Position numbers and translations under genes: made by a program. Shown here in pieces: positions 42,173 to 51,760 of a stretch of DNA of 64,000 nt. The DNA is from Dyella caseinilytica (GTDB taxonomy: Bacteria; Pseudomonadota; Gammaproteobacteria; Xanthomonadales; Rhodanobacteraceae): the NCBI RefSeq assembly GCF_016865235.1, contig NZ_CP064030.1, positions 1,364,001-1,428,000 of the forward strand. The letters are read 5' to 3'. The first letter of the stretch is position 1. Every line of letters begins with the position of its first letter. The notes beneath the pieces were generated by a model. That model was not told the origin of the DNA. It worked only from the letters and a program-made list of their open reading frames with translations, and searched no databases.

Positions 42173-44431
42173 ATGAAGCGTAGCCATTTAAGTCTGGCGA
42201 TAGGCTTGGCCGTGGGGTTGGCCGGTGCCGTACCGCTGTATGCGCAGCAAACCAGCGGCAGCAATTCGGCAGGAACCACCGGCGATGCACCCCAGACCAC
42301 CCAGGGCACAGCCAGCCCGACGCAAGCCAAGAAACTCGATCAGGTCACTGTGACGGCGCGTAAGCGCGAAGAGACCCTTCAGGACGTACCGATTGCAGTC
42401 AGCGCCTTCACCAATCAGTCGCTGTACAACCAGAACGTGCAGAACCTTGCCGATCTGCAGGGCAAGGTGCCGGATCTGCAGATCTATGCCGCGCGCGGCT
42501 CCAACACCACCCTGACTGCGTATATCCGCGGCATGGGACAGGCTGACCCGACCTGGGGTTTCGACCCGGCTGTTGGCATCTATCTGGATGATGTGTACTT
42601 GGCGCGCCCGCAAGGCACGCTGCTTGATGTGTTCGATGTCGATCGCATCGAGGTGTTGCGTGGACCGCAAGGCTCGCTGTACGGCAAGAACACCATTGGT
42701 GGTGCCATTAAATATGTCTCCAAACCGTTGCCGACCAAGACAGAAGGTTCGGTGGATGTCACCACGGGCACGCACGGCGAGAAGGACGTCAAGGCTGCAC
42801 TTGGCGGCGCATCAGCGGATGGCGTGTGGCGTGGGCGTATCGCGGTAGCCAGCGAGCATAACAACGGCTTTGGCACCGATCTGCTCAACGGCAGTCGCAA
42901 TGGCAACAAGAACACCAATGCAGCGCGCGGTACGCTGGGATTCTTTCCGACCAGTAACTTCAATGCGCAGTTGGAAATTGACGGCATGCACGACAATTCC
43001 AACCCGCGCGGCGCGAAGATGCTGGTCGCCAACAGCTTCTATCCACAATACCAGCCACTATCCAGCGACTACGACACGCGCAGCGACATGCCCCAGCTCA
43101 ACTGGACGCGCATGAAGGGCGCAGCGCTGACTCTGAACTGGATCGTCAGCCAGGACTGGACACTGAAATCGGTCAGTGCCTATCGCAGCTCTAACACGGA
43201 CAGCAATATCGACTTCGATACCTTGCCCGTCGCGGTGGCCGACGTCGGTGCGGTTTACAAGGATCATCAATTCACCGAGGAAATCCAGGCCAACTACGAT
43301 GCAGGCGGTGTGGTGCACGGCGTAATGGGGGTGTACTACTTCAATGGCTCGGCCTCAGGTGAAATCCAGAATGTGTTCCTGGGCTCGCCACCGTACAGTC
43401 TGCTGGGCCTGTCCGAGTACGGCACCACCGGTGGCAGCATGGGTACGCGCAGCTATGCCGGATACGGTGATTTCACCTGGGACATCAGCCCCGACTGGAG
43501 CCTGGATGTCGGCGCGCGCTACACCGATGAGACCAAGACCGCAGTCATCCAGAATTACGAATATTCCAATGCCACGTTTACCGTGCCGATTGGTGTGCTG
43601 GCGGATTTCACCGGATCGCACGCTTCGCACAATGTATCGCCCAAGGCATCCCTGGATTACAGTCTTAGCGATGATATAAAGCTGTATGCGAGCTATAGCG
43701 AAGGCTTCCACTCCGGCGGCTACAACATTCGCGCCAACTGTGCGGTCATTCCTTCCTCATGCAAGCCCATCGAGGACGAGAACGTGAAGTCGTACGAGCT
43801 CGGCAGCAAGATGAGCTTTTTCGACAACAGCCTGATGTTAAATACGGCGCTGTTCCACAACATCTACTCGAACATCCAACTGTCGGTATTTACCTCCTAC
43901 ACCGAGCCGAATGGCAGCCAGGGATTTTTCGGTGACTTCACCAATGCGGGCAAGGGCCATATCGATGGGCTGGAAGAAGAATTCGCCTGGTATCCCTCGC
44001 AGAACTGGACCTTCAGCGGCAACTTCGCCTACTTGCACGCCAAGTACACGGAGTTCTACAGCGAAGGCGTCAATATCGCCAATACGCAGTATTTCACCAA
44101 TGCGCCAAAATGGGCGGGTGGCTTGACCTTGCAGCGTACCTTCCCATTGGCGGCTTACGGTGACTTGAGCGCGCGCCTGAATTATCAGTATCAGACGTCG
44201 GTGTGGCCGGAAACGACGTTGTCACCGTTGATCAAGCAGGGATCGTATGGATTGATCAATGCTGGCCTGATCTGGCAGATCGATCAACCGTGGTCGATCA
44301 GTCTCCAAGGTACCAACCTGGGTAACAAGTCGTATCGCACGACTGGGTACAACATTGCGGCGCTGGGCATCGTTACCGGCTTCTATGGGCCGCCGCGGAT
44401 GGTGACGCTGTCGGCCAAGTACACGTTCTGA
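42173..44431 (+). CDS. TonB-dependent receptor, PHB-locus receptor
   Basis: This 752-residue receptor starts at the ATG at 42173 after AGGGGA. It has a signal peptide ending at AGAVPLYAQ, a TonB box-like LDQVTVTARKREE and a plug with DVPIAVSAFTNQSL and DRIEVLRGPQGSLYGKNTIGG. The barrel ends MVTLSAKYTF. This subgroup of receptors (CirA/FecA-like, often called IPR000531 type) carries many ligands. A PHA depolymerase gene follows 45 bp downstream and a GntP permease diverges, so uptake of 3-hydroxybutyrate oligomers is possible (inference). Confidence 0.9.
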   Translation: MKRSHLSLAIGLAVGLAGAVPLYAQQTSGSNSAGTTGDAPQTTQGTASPTQAKKLDQVTVTARKREETLQDVPIAVSAFTNQSLYNQNVQNLADLQGKVPDLQIYAARGSNTTLTAYIRGMGQADPTWGFDPAVGIYLDDVYLARPQGTLLDVFDVDRIEVLRGPQGSLYGKNTIGGAIKYVSKPLPTKTEGSVDVTTGTHGEKDVKAALGGASADGVWRGRIAVASEHNNGFGTDLLNGSRNGNKNTNAARGTLGFFPTSNFNAQLEIDGMHDNSNPRGAKMLVANSFYPQYQPLSSDYDTRSDMPQLNWTRMKGAALTLNWIVSQDWTLKSVSAYRSSNTDSNIDFDTLPVAVADVGAVYKDHQFTEEIQANYDAGGVVHGVMGVYYFNGSASGEIQNVFLGSPPYSLLGLSEYGTTGGSMGTRSYAGYGDFTWDISPDWSLDVGARYTDETKTAVIQNYEYSNATFTVPIGVLADFTGSHASHNVSPKASLDYSLSDDIKLYASYSEGFHSGGYNIRANCAVIPSSCKPIEDENVKSYELGSKMSFFDNSLMLNTALFHNIYSNIQLSVFTSYTEPNGSQGFFGDFTNAGKGHIDGLEEEFAWYPSQNWTFSGNFAYLHAKYTEFYSEGVNIANTQYFTNAPKWAGGLTLQRTFPLAAYGDLSARLNYQYQTSVWPETTLSPLIKQGSYGLINAGLIWQIDQPWSISLQGTNLGNKSYRTTGYNIAALGIVTGFYGPPRMVTLSAKYTF

Positions 44432-44476
44432 TTCGTGAGATTTATGCTCTTATGCCCGTTGAAAAGGAATGCGACC

Positions 44477-45505
44477 ATGCGTTGGATAAATACGTTATGC
44501 ATGGGCTTACTGCTGATAAGTGCCGCGTCGAGCGCGGACGATGCCGTGCAACCGTTGCCTCATCTAAAACTCGACCCTGCACGTGTCGCTGTTGCCGGTC
44601 TCTCATCGGGTGCCTACATGGCGACCCAGATGCAGATCGCCTACCCCGACATCTTCCCCAACGCTGCACTTGTGGCGGGCGGTCCTTACGGCTGCGCGGA
44701 AAACAAATTGCAGGTGGCGTTGAGTACTTGCATGAAGGGTGAGCCCGCTCCCGATGCGGCGGCACTGCTGAATGTGGCAAAGCAGCGTGCATCGTCGGGG
44801 GAGAACGGATCATTGAAGGATCTGGCGCATGGCCGCGTCTATCTGCTGCATGGCAGTGCCGATACGGTAGTAGCCCCGGTGGTTGCCGAAGCTGCCGCGC
44901 ATTTCTATCAAGCGTTGCGCAGCGAGCCGGGCTTATCGGACTTGCAAGTCACCGACGATGGTCAGCGTGCCTTTGGCCACAACCTGCCGTTGGCGGCGCA
45001 TGGCGACGATTGCGGCAAGTCCGTTTCACCTTACCTGGGACATTGCGGTTTCGACGCGGCAGGGGCGATCTTCGCCCAACTGTTTGGGCCACCAGCCCAT
45101 GCCGCGGCAGCGGACGCGCAGGGCGAATTACGGCGTTTCGATCAGGACGCTTTGCGTCAGGGCGGCAAGGACGCGTTGCTTGCCTCGACCGGTTACCTCT
45201 ACGTGCCACCCGATTGCGCAGCTGGCAAGCGGTGCGGACTGATGGTGGCCTTCCACGGCTGCAAGCAGAACGCGGACGCGGTGGGACAGGCGTTTGTGAA
45301 GGACGCCGGATTCAATCGCTGGGCGGACGTCTACGACGTCGCCATCCTGTATCCTCAGACGCGAGCGAGCTTCGCGCCTTTGAATCCGCAGGCATGTTGG
45401 GATTGGTGGGGATATTCGGGCAGCAACTACGACACGCGGCAAGGCGTGCAGCCGGCGTGGGTGGTTGGTGCGGTGAAAGCATTGGGCTTACCCATACGCC
45501 ATTGA
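44477..45505 (+). CDS. Extracellular short-chain PHA (PHB) depolymerase
   Basis: This 342-residue secreted hydrolase has a signal peptide (INTLCMGLLLISAASSADD). The lipase box is GLSSG with candidate Ser43 very near the N-terminus, followed by AYMATQMQIAYPDIFPNAALVAGGPYGC, which marks type 2 catalytic domains of PHA depolymerases. Later motifs are YLLHGSADTVV, VAFHGCKQNADAVGQAFV and CWDWWGYSG. It hydrolyses poly(3-hydroxybutyrate) outside the cell into oligomers. The ATG at 44477 follows AAGGA; the earlier ATG at 44435 lies before the ribosome binding site. It sits between the receptor and the sensor kinase genes. Confidence 0.87.
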   Translation: MRWINTLCMGLLLISAASSADDAVQPLPHLKLDPARVAVAGLSSGAYMATQMQIAYPDIFPNAALVAGGPYGCAENKLQVALSTCMKGEPAPDAAALLNVAKQRASSGENGSLKDLAHGRVYLLHGSADTVVAPVVAEAAAHFYQALRSEPGLSDLQVTDDGQRAFGHNLPLAAHGDDCGKSVSPYLGHCGFDAAGAIFAQLFGPPAHAAAADAQGELRRFDQDALRQGGKDALLASTGYLYVPPDCAAGKRCGLMVAFHGCKQNADAVGQAFVKDAGFNRWADVYDVAILYPQTRASFAPLNPQACWDWWGYSGSNYDTRQGVQPAWVVGAVKALGLPIRH

Positions 45506-45530
45506 CCTGTCCTGAAACCACCAGGCCGTC

Positions 45531-45550
45531 ATCCCAGCGAACGCTGGGAT
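45531..45550. repeat. Short REP-like hairpin
   Basis: ATCCCAGCG and CGCTGGGAT pair across AA between the depolymerase and the kinase genes. Similar CATCCCAGCG hairpins are common intergenic repeats in proteobacteria. Confidence 0.6.
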
Positions 45551-45581
45551 CCGGTGCCCTATGGTGGCTCGCACGTGACAT

Positions 45582-48500
45582 GTGGCGGATCACACCGTGC
45601 TAAGCACCGGCCTCATCGCAACCGCCGCACTTATCTGGCTCGGCTTGCTCTTCGGCGTAGCACTGACTGGCGAACGCCACCCACACCTGTTCGAAAAGCG
45701 CTGGGCCATCATCTACGCGCTGTCGCTGGCGATCCACTGCACGTCGTGGACGTTCTACGGTACGGTCACGCAGGCCAGCCGTTCCGGATGGTGGCTGCCA
45801 CCGACGTTTGTCGGGGCGATCCTGATGTACGTATTCGCGGTGTCTGTATTGCGCCGCTTGGTGCAACTTGCACGGGAATACAACGCAGGCTCGATTGCCG
45901 ACTTGATCGTGGTGCGTTTGGGTCGGCATGCAGGACTGGCCGCACTGGTAACGGCGGTGGTGCTGGTGGGCATCGTGCCGTATATCGCCTTGCAGCTGAA
46001 AGCGGTAGCGATGAGCTACACCTTGCTACGCCGTGGCGAACTGGCGGAATCTGCGCCCTGGCACGATAGCGCTTTGTACGTGGCCTTGTTGATGGCTCTG
46101 TTCGCCATGCTGTTCGGCACACGCCGTGCTTCAGCGATGGCGCACAACCGTGGCCTGGTGCTGGCGATGGCGTTCGAGTCGTTGTTCAAGCTGGGCGCGA
46201 TGCTCGCACTGGGCACACTGCTGTTTACGCCATTGCCGGTCGGCGCTGCGATTGGTTCACCGCCGCCACATGACAGCAGTGGCTTTCCCGCATTGATTCT
46301 GCTCGGCGCCCTGGCGATGTTTACCTTGCCGCACCAGTTTCATGCAGGCGTAGTGGAATGCCGGGACAGCTCGCATGTGCGTACGGCGCGTTGGCTGTTT
46401 CCGTTGTACATGCTGCTCATCGCGCTGCCGATCCTGCCGCTGGCGAAGATGGGCGACGCGTGGCTGGCGCCCAGTGGCGTACCTTCGGATCTTTATGTGT
46501 TGGCGTTGCCCTTGGCACGCAATCAGCACGGACTCGCGCTGGTAGCGTTCCTCGGCGGCTTGAGTGCGGCGACCAGCATGGTGGTGGTGGCGACGCTCGC
46601 GTTAAGCCTGATGGTGGTCAATCACTTCATTGCACCCTTGCGCGTGCGTGCCGGCTGGGGGCGCGACGAGCGCGGTGATCTGCGTGGCGAAGTGTTGAAC
46701 CAGCGCCGCGCAGCGATTCTGGCGGTGATTCTGTTGGCCTGGGCGTACAGCCGCTTGCTGGCGCGTAACGATGCGCTGGCCGACATCGGTGCGATTTCGT
46801 TCTCAGCGCTGGCTGGACTTGCGCCTGCGCTGTTGGCGGCTGTGTATCGGCCGCAACTGGGGCCGCGTGCTGTGGTGTGGGGTTTAGCGGTTGGCAGCGT
46901 GGTCTGGCTCTACGTGTTGTTGCCCGCAGGTGTGTCGCCGTTGCCGTCGTGGTTGCAACACGGGCCGTTTGGCTGGCGCTGGCTGACGCCCGATGGCTTT
47001 ATGGGGCTGGACGACTGGAGCCGCCTCGGGCGCGCGGTGATCATGAGCCTGGTCGTGAATGTGCTGACTATGTTGGCCGTAGCGAATACGCGTTACGGTC
47101 GCCGACGTTGGACGGCGGGCGTCGGCAACGTGAGCGTGGCGGAACTGCGTGCCTTGGCGGAACGCTTTCTACCGCAGGAGCGTGTCGAGCGTCTTTTCGC
47201 CGGAGCCGATGCGCAACGTCCCGCTGGCAACGCGCGCACTGCCGAAGTGGAGCACGAATTGGCCGCGGTGATCGGCGCGGCCTCCGCACGCTTGCTGTTG
47301 GAAGTGGTGCATCGGCAAGGGCGTGCGGAGTTCGATACTGTGGCTGCCATTGTCGGCGAGGCTGCGCAGGATCTGCACTTCAGCCAACGCGTGCTCGAAG
47401 CGGCTCTGGAAAACATGAGCCAAGGCATTTGCGTCGTCGATAGCGAATTGCGGCTGGTGGCGTGGAACCGCCGTTACGCCACGCTGTTCGGTTACCCCGC
47501 GGAGCTGTTGCAGGTCGGCAGACCGGTGGCGGATCTGATTCGACGCAATATCGCCGCGGGCATCATTGGTCCGGGTGAGGTCGAAGCACGCGTACGCCGG
47601 CGGCTTGCACACATGCGTGCTGGCAGCGAGTTGTGGTCCGAACGGCGCTTTCCGGACGGCACCGTGGTGGAGATCCGTGGCCATCCCATGCCGGGCGGCG
47701 GTTTTGTGGCGACGTTTACCGACGTGACAGCCTTCCGCGAAACCGAAAACGAACTGACCCTGGCCAATGAAACGCTCGAAGTTCGCGTGGCCGAGCGCAC
47801 GCGAGAACTGGCAGAGGCGAGCGCGCAAGCGCATCGCGCCAACCAGGCAAAGAGCCACTTCCTGGCCGCGGTCAGCCATGACTTGATGCAGCCGTTGCAT
47901 GCGGCGCAGCTGTTTGCGTACGCGCTGGCCGAGCGTGGCTATGACGCGGCTCATGTGCGCCATCTCAACGATTCACTGGCCGCGACGGAAGGATTGCTTG
48001 CAGGCTTGCTGGATATTGCACGCCTGGAAGGCGGCCGCTTGCATCCGCAGCCGCGCGATTTTCCGCTGGCGGAAGTGTTCGAGCCGTTGGCCGCGGAGTT
48101 TCGCGCATTGGCCAGCGATATGGGTGTCCGGCTCAGCGTGGTCGACAGCCGTGCCTGGGTGCATTCCGATCCATTGTTGTTGCGTCGCGTGCTGCAGAAC
48201 TTTCTGTCCAATGCCTTGCGCTACAGCGAGCGTGGACGCGTGTTGCTGGGTGTGCGGCGTCTTGCAACGGGATTACGTCTGGAAGTGTGGGATTCCGGTC
48301 CCGGCATTCCGGAAGACGAACGCGATCTGATCTTCGAGGAGTTTCGACGAGGCAGTGCGGCAGGCGGGCAGGGGCTTGGTCTGGGGTTATCGATTGCCCA
48401 GCGTGTTGCAGCTCTACTGGAACATCCGCTTGGTTTGCGTTCATGGATCGGACGCGGAAGCGTTTTTTACATCGACATACCGCGTGCCACGTCGGCCTAT

Positions 48501-48905
48501 CACACGGCGGCTCCGACCGCGGCCGATGTGCGCCCCATCCCGTCGGGACGTGCGCTGATTCTGGATAACGAGCCCGCAGCGCTTGCTGCACTGGGTGCCT
48601 TGCTCGATAGCTGGGGATGGGAGGTGCATGCCGCTTCTCACGCCGATCATGCATTAGCGGCGCCATGGCGTCCGGATCTATGCGTGCTTGATTACCATCT
48701 CGATCGCGGACAGACAGGGCTGGAAGTACTCGATGCATTGCGCCATGAACATCCCGACATTCAAGCGGTTGTGCTGACCGCCGATCGTGATGGCGAATTA
48801 CGTCAGCGTCTGTTCGATGCAGGAGCCGTAGTGTTGTACAAGCCGCTCAAGCCATTGGCGATGCGGCAGGTGATGCAGCGGGTGATGGCAACGCGCATGT
48901 TGTGA
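45582..48905 (+). CDS. SLC5-transporter-fused hybrid histidine kinase (CrbS/MxtR/CbrA-like)
   Basis: This 1107-residue protein joins a ~13-segment sodium/solute symporter domain (residues about 1-510) to a PAS domain (about 600-720, NMSQGICVVDSELRLVAWNRRY), a short coiled coil (ETLEVRVAERTRELAEA), a HisKA domain with phosphoacceptor His766 in VSHDLMQP, an ATPase domain (FLSNALRYSERG and GLGLGLSIAQRV) and a C-terminal receiver domain with phospho-Asp1037 in LCVLDYH. This is the CrbS/MxtR/CbrA architecture. In CrbS/CrbR the kinase controls acetate (acs) and short-chain carbon use through a LuxR-type regulator. The GTG start at 45582 is tentative. Confidence 0.87.
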   Translation: MADHTVLSTGLIATAALIWLGLLFGVALTGERHPHLFEKRWAIIYALSLAIHCTSWTFYGTVTQASRSGWWLPPTFVGAILMYVFAVSVLRRLVQLAREYNAGSIADLIVVRLGRHAGLAALVTAVVLVGIVPYIALQLKAVAMSYTLLRRGELAESAPWHDSALYVALLMALFAMLFGTRRASAMAHNRGLVLAMAFESLFKLGAMLALGTLLFTPLPVGAAIGSPPPHDSSGFPALILLGALAMFTLPHQFHAGVVECRDSSHVRTARWLFPLYMLLIALPILPLAKMGDAWLAPSGVPSDLYVLALPLARNQHGLALVAFLGGLSAATSMVVVATLALSLMVVNHFIAPLRVRAGWGRDERGDLRGEVLNQRRAAILAVILLAWAYSRLLARNDALADIGAISFSALAGLAPALLAAVYRPQLGPRAVVWGLAVGSVVWLYVLLPAGVSPLPSWLQHGPFGWRWLTPDGFMGLDDWSRLGRAVIMSLVVNVLTMLAVANTRYGRRRWTAGVGNVSVAELRALAERFLPQERVERLFAGADAQRPAGNARTAEVEHELAAVIGAASARLLLEVVHRQGRAEFDTVAAIVGEAAQDLHFSQRVLEAALENMSQGICVVDSELRLVAWNRRYATLFGYPAELLQVGRPVADLIRRNIAAGIIGPGEVEARVRRRLAHMRAGSELWSERRFPDGTVVEIRGHPMPGGGFVATFTDVTAFRETENELTLANETLEVRVAERTRELAEASAQAHRANQAKSHFLAAVSHDLMQPLHAAQLFAYALAERGYDAAHVRHLNDSLAATEGLLAGLLDIARLEGGRLHPQPRDFPLAEVFEPLAAEFRALASDMGVRLSVVDSRAWVHSDPLLLRRVLQNFLSNALRYSERGRVLLGVRRLATGLRLEVWDSGPGIPEDERDLIFEEFRRGSAAGGQGLGLGLSIAQRVAALLEHPLGLRSWIGRGSVFYIDIPRATSAYHTAAPTAADVRPIPSGRALILDNEPAALAALGALLDSWGWEVHAASHADHALAAPWRPDLCVLDYHLDRGQTGLEVLDALRHEHPDIQAVVLTADRDGELRQRLFDAGAVVLYKPLKPLAMRQVMQRVMATRML

Positions 48906-49685
48906 CGAGTTAATATCCACTATCGCGATTTCAATTAAAGAAGATGTGACGTCGAGTGGAAAGCATTTATCATCCTGCAATATATACGTAAGTTTTGCGA
49001 CAGCATTAATATGCAATATATATTGACAATGGCCTGCTCGTCGGAATAGCGTTTACAGGCGATGTACCTTCGGTCGTAATGATTTTGTGATGGCACCAAA
49101 TCGGCCGTCGATCTTTAAGCGGCAAATGCACCAGGAATGTGCGATGCGGCCTCATGGAAACAGTAGGTTTGCTGCAAGTTTTCTGCGGGTCAAAGTGGAT
49201 AATAAGCGGACGCATGATCGCATGCGGAATATTCCGCGTTATGATTTCACTCATTCGATGATTTGCTACGCTCGGCAGCGACAGTGCGTTACCAAAAAAA
49301 TGCCGGCTTCCTTGGCACCGAAGTGATGTTTGGCAAATGAAGCTGTTGTTGATGTCTAAGGTAAAGGACATCATGCATGCTGACGTGGACATGCGTCGAA
49401 GTTGGTCTGTGTGGCACCTTATATCTGAAGTCATGGATGTGCTCAAAGGCGTGGCCTTCTTTTGCGCCAGTGGGCGGTAATTCGTTTGCCTGAAGGTTCA
49501 CCGCTGTTTATTAACGATGATGTGCGCGTGCGCTCGAAGGTTGCTTTGCAGGGGAGGATATCTATGGACAGGGCAGAGTAATAGTTGTCGTTTCGGAGAG
49601 TTTGTCTCTCCTGTTGCTTATAAGACGCCAACGCATTGGGCTGTCCAAATTCGAATGGCTGGAATTACCCTTAGGGAAGCATACG
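48906..49685. other. AT-rich spacer without a recognised gene (island edge)
   Basis: Base composition drops noticeably after the kinase stop. The segment holds short repeats such as TGCAATATATA near 48977 and 49013 and scattered open frames up to 146 codons that lack family features, consistent codon use or a ribosome binding site. It is probably non-coding and marks the start of a horizontally acquired stretch. Confidence 0.45.
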
Positions 49686-50204
49686 ATGGCACGTACTGCG
49701 AGAGGGAAAACGGATTTGACCTGGGCACGTGAGCAAGTGGCCAGCGCGAGGACCGCCGATGAATTACGACAAGCTCAGGCTAGCCTGCTGTCGCTTGAGC
49801 TTGGGCTAAGTTTGGAGCAGACCGCAATGGCGATCGGCCGCTCGGTGAGTCTTACCTACAAGTTGCGAAATCAGTGCCCACAGAGAAGTGCGGGCAGGGC
49901 ACCATTGCGAAAGCGAAAAGCTGAATTACGCAATCGTGCAATTATATCTTTGGAGCGAGAGGCTCGACTCCTTGATGAGGTGCTGGGCAACGCCGCCTGC
50001 GACGGGGTCATCGTTATTTCGAGGGTTAAGGCTACCTACGAAAAGGCACTTGGGCGACCAATCGCGTTATCGACATTCTACCGAGCGCTCGCGCGACACG
50101 GCTGGCGAAAACTGGCCCCCGATCCCAATCACGAGTCATCAATCACCACGCCGCAACGGGACGCATCTAAAAGAAGTCGCAAATCCTTCTGGCAGAAGCG
50201 CTGA
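49686..50204 (+). CDS. Orphan IS630-type winged helix-turn-helix protein
   Basis: This 172-residue protein reads TADELRQAQASLLSLELGLSLEQTAMAIGRSVS and later LGRPIALSTFYRALARHGWRKLAPDPNHE. Both are the helix-turn-helix and winged segments that begin two-part IS630-group transposases (normally continuing with HP...D/EAFKKN and then a DDE catalytic part). The catalytic domain is absent: the frame stops at 50204 and I see no DDE-like motif downstream. It is either an insertion sequence remnant or a helix-turn-helix protein turned regulator. The ATG at 49686 is used because the earlier residues do not fit the family. Confidence 0.65.
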   Translation: MARTARGKTDLTWAREQVASARTADELRQAQASLLSLELGLSLEQTAMAIGRSVSLTYKLRNQCPQRSAGRAPLRKRKAELRNRAIISLEREARLLDEVLGNAACDGVIVISRVKATYEKALGRPIALSTFYRALARHGWRKLAPDPNHESSITTPQRDASKRSRKSFWQKR

Positions 50205-50506
50205 GTACACTATTCGCTGAATGCCTGCTCCACGGAGTGCAATAAGAACTTCATAGGGACTTACGAGTTAATTTGGACGACAAATGGCGCGGTGCCCACT
50301 GCCACTATGAGCATTGCTCTTTCGGTCTGTGTGGTCTGGCTAAACGTGGTGTCTACTTATGGAGTCGCACTGAGTCGGCATTGATGACTCGTTGTGACAG
50401 GTCAAGTAGCGCGCCTCGCCGTACGAGTTGCATCATGTCGACAGATCGGTCGGGATATAGGTATCTCAGGCAATCTTGTTGTTCAAAAGCCATTTTGAAG
50501 TTGCAT
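50205..50506. other. Spacer between helix-turn-helix gene and permeases
   Basis: I see no gene here. A cysteine-rich open frame (50273-50518) overlaps the end of the permease gene and has no recognisable feature. No DDE transposase remnant is visible in any frame. Confidence 0.4.
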
Positions 50507-51745
50507 CTAGTCCATTAGACGTGTTGCTGCAATAGGCGGCACGGCGGCGGCGCGAAGTGCGGGGCCCAACACCGCCAGTTGACCCAAAAGCCACAAAATA
50601 ACCGCTCCAAGCGGAAGGTAGTAAAGAGGTAGCCGCGATAGCTCGTAATGCCGCATTAAAAGAGTGTTCAACGCATAGGCAAGCAACATGCCGGGAATGA
50701 CTCCAAATGTCACCACCAGGAAATTTTCAGTCTGAAAATAGCAAAGTATGTCTCCCCGTGTTGCCCCGATGGCCCGACGGATGCCTATGTGCCGTTTGCG
50801 CTGCTGTACCCAGAAATTTGCTAAACCGGCAATGCCAAGTGCGGTGACAAAAAGTAAAGCAAAGCCGCAGGTGAGTAACAGGCTGATCATGGTCATATCA
50901 TGCTGGAAATATTGGCTGCGCATCTGAGCAAATGTACGGATACCGGTAGACGGAATAATACGATTGGGATTGATCCTCATCAGCGCACCAACTGCTGCTT
51001 TGAGCACGCGTTCGCGATCTTGCGCTTGGCTGCGAAGGAGATAAGTTACTCCATCATTCCCTGGCCACTGCGGCCATAGCATGGCGAACTGATCGACCTT
51101 GGGTTCGCGCAATCGCGGTCGAAGCAGCGTGTCGACGATGCCGACGACGCGTATCGGGTTGCCGGCTCCTGTATATACGATGCGCCCCAACGCGTTTTGT
51201 CTCGGATACAAGCGCTCGGCGAGGCTGCGACTCATGATCAGTGTGGGAGCGTTGCCGTCGGTGAAGTATTCTTCGGATGAAAAATCACGGCCGGCGATAA
51301 GCTGCAAGCCAAGTGCTTTAATTTCATCGGGAGAGCCGTCATATTCTGAGGGCTGTACACAGCCCGGAATGTGCTCGAACGATCTGGCTGCCATTACACG
51401 GGCTAAATCCTCCTTACTTGAACAAATGCCATAGGTCGATTCATCACCGCCTAACGGCAGCGAATCAACCGCAGCCGCGGCAATTACACCTGGAATGGTT
51501 CGAAGTGCCGTCAGGTCAGCAACTTGTTGTGCATGATTGTTCTGGTCTGAGCCAATGTCTCTACTATCAATCAGCGACAATTCGTCCTCGGCCACGCCGC
51601 TGATCCGCGTGATTCTATCGACGGAATTGACCATGATGAATCCAATATTGCACTCAATGGCGCAGGTCAGTGCAACTTGCAATATCAACAGAGCAACAGT
51701 GACTTTATGGTGTTGCAAGCTGGATAGTATCGGACGCAGTTGCAT
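50507..51745 (-). CDS. FtsX/MacB-type ABC transporter permease 2
   Basis: This 412-residue membrane protein has one N-terminal membrane segment (VTVALLILQVALTCAIECNIGF), a large periplasmic MacB-PCD-like domain (about 40-280: PGVIAAAAVDSLPLGG, then GRDFSSEEYF and NALGRIVY) and three C-terminal segments with the FtsX-family coupling stretch RKRHIGIRRAIGATRGDILCYF. It follows the other permease by 15 bp, so the two probably form a heterodimer. No ATPase subunit is encoded in the window. Such pairs export peptides, antibiotics or lipoproteins. Divergent from the peptide cluster, it may export or give immunity to its product (inference). Confidence 0.82.
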   Translation of the reverse strand: MQLRPILSSLQHHKVTVALLILQVALTCAIECNIGFIMVNSVDRITRISGVAEDELSLIDSRDIGSDQNNHAQQVADLTALRTIPGVIAAAAVDSLPLGGDESTYGICSSKEDLARVMAARSFEHIPGCVQPSEYDGSPDEIKALGLQLIAGRDFSSEEYFTDGNAPTLIMSRSLAERLYPRQNALGRIVYTGAGNPIRVVGIVDTLLRPRLREPKVDQFAMLWPQWPGNDGVTYLLRSQAQDRERVLKAAVGALMRINPNRIIPSTGIRTFAQMRSQYFQHDMTMISLLLTCGFALLFVTALGIAGLANFWVQQRKRHIGIRRAIGATRGDILCYFQTENFLVVTFGVIPGMLLAYALNTLLMRHYELSRLPLYYLPLGAVILWLLGQLAVLGPALRAAAVPPIAATRLMD

Positions 51746-51760
51746 GGCTTATATCCTTGC

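Noticed and set aside
48977..49022. TGCAATATATA repeats as attachment sites of the island
   Set aside because: The copies are only about 35 bp apart on the same side, and no matching copy was found at the other edge.
49006..49446. 146-codon minus-strand frame in the AT-rich spacer
   Set aside because: No ribosome binding site, no domain and irregular composition; considered non-coding.
50273..50518. 81-codon Cys-rich frame as a second peptide precursor
   Set aside because: It overlaps the permease gene end, lacks a ribosome binding site and has no leader-like N-terminus.
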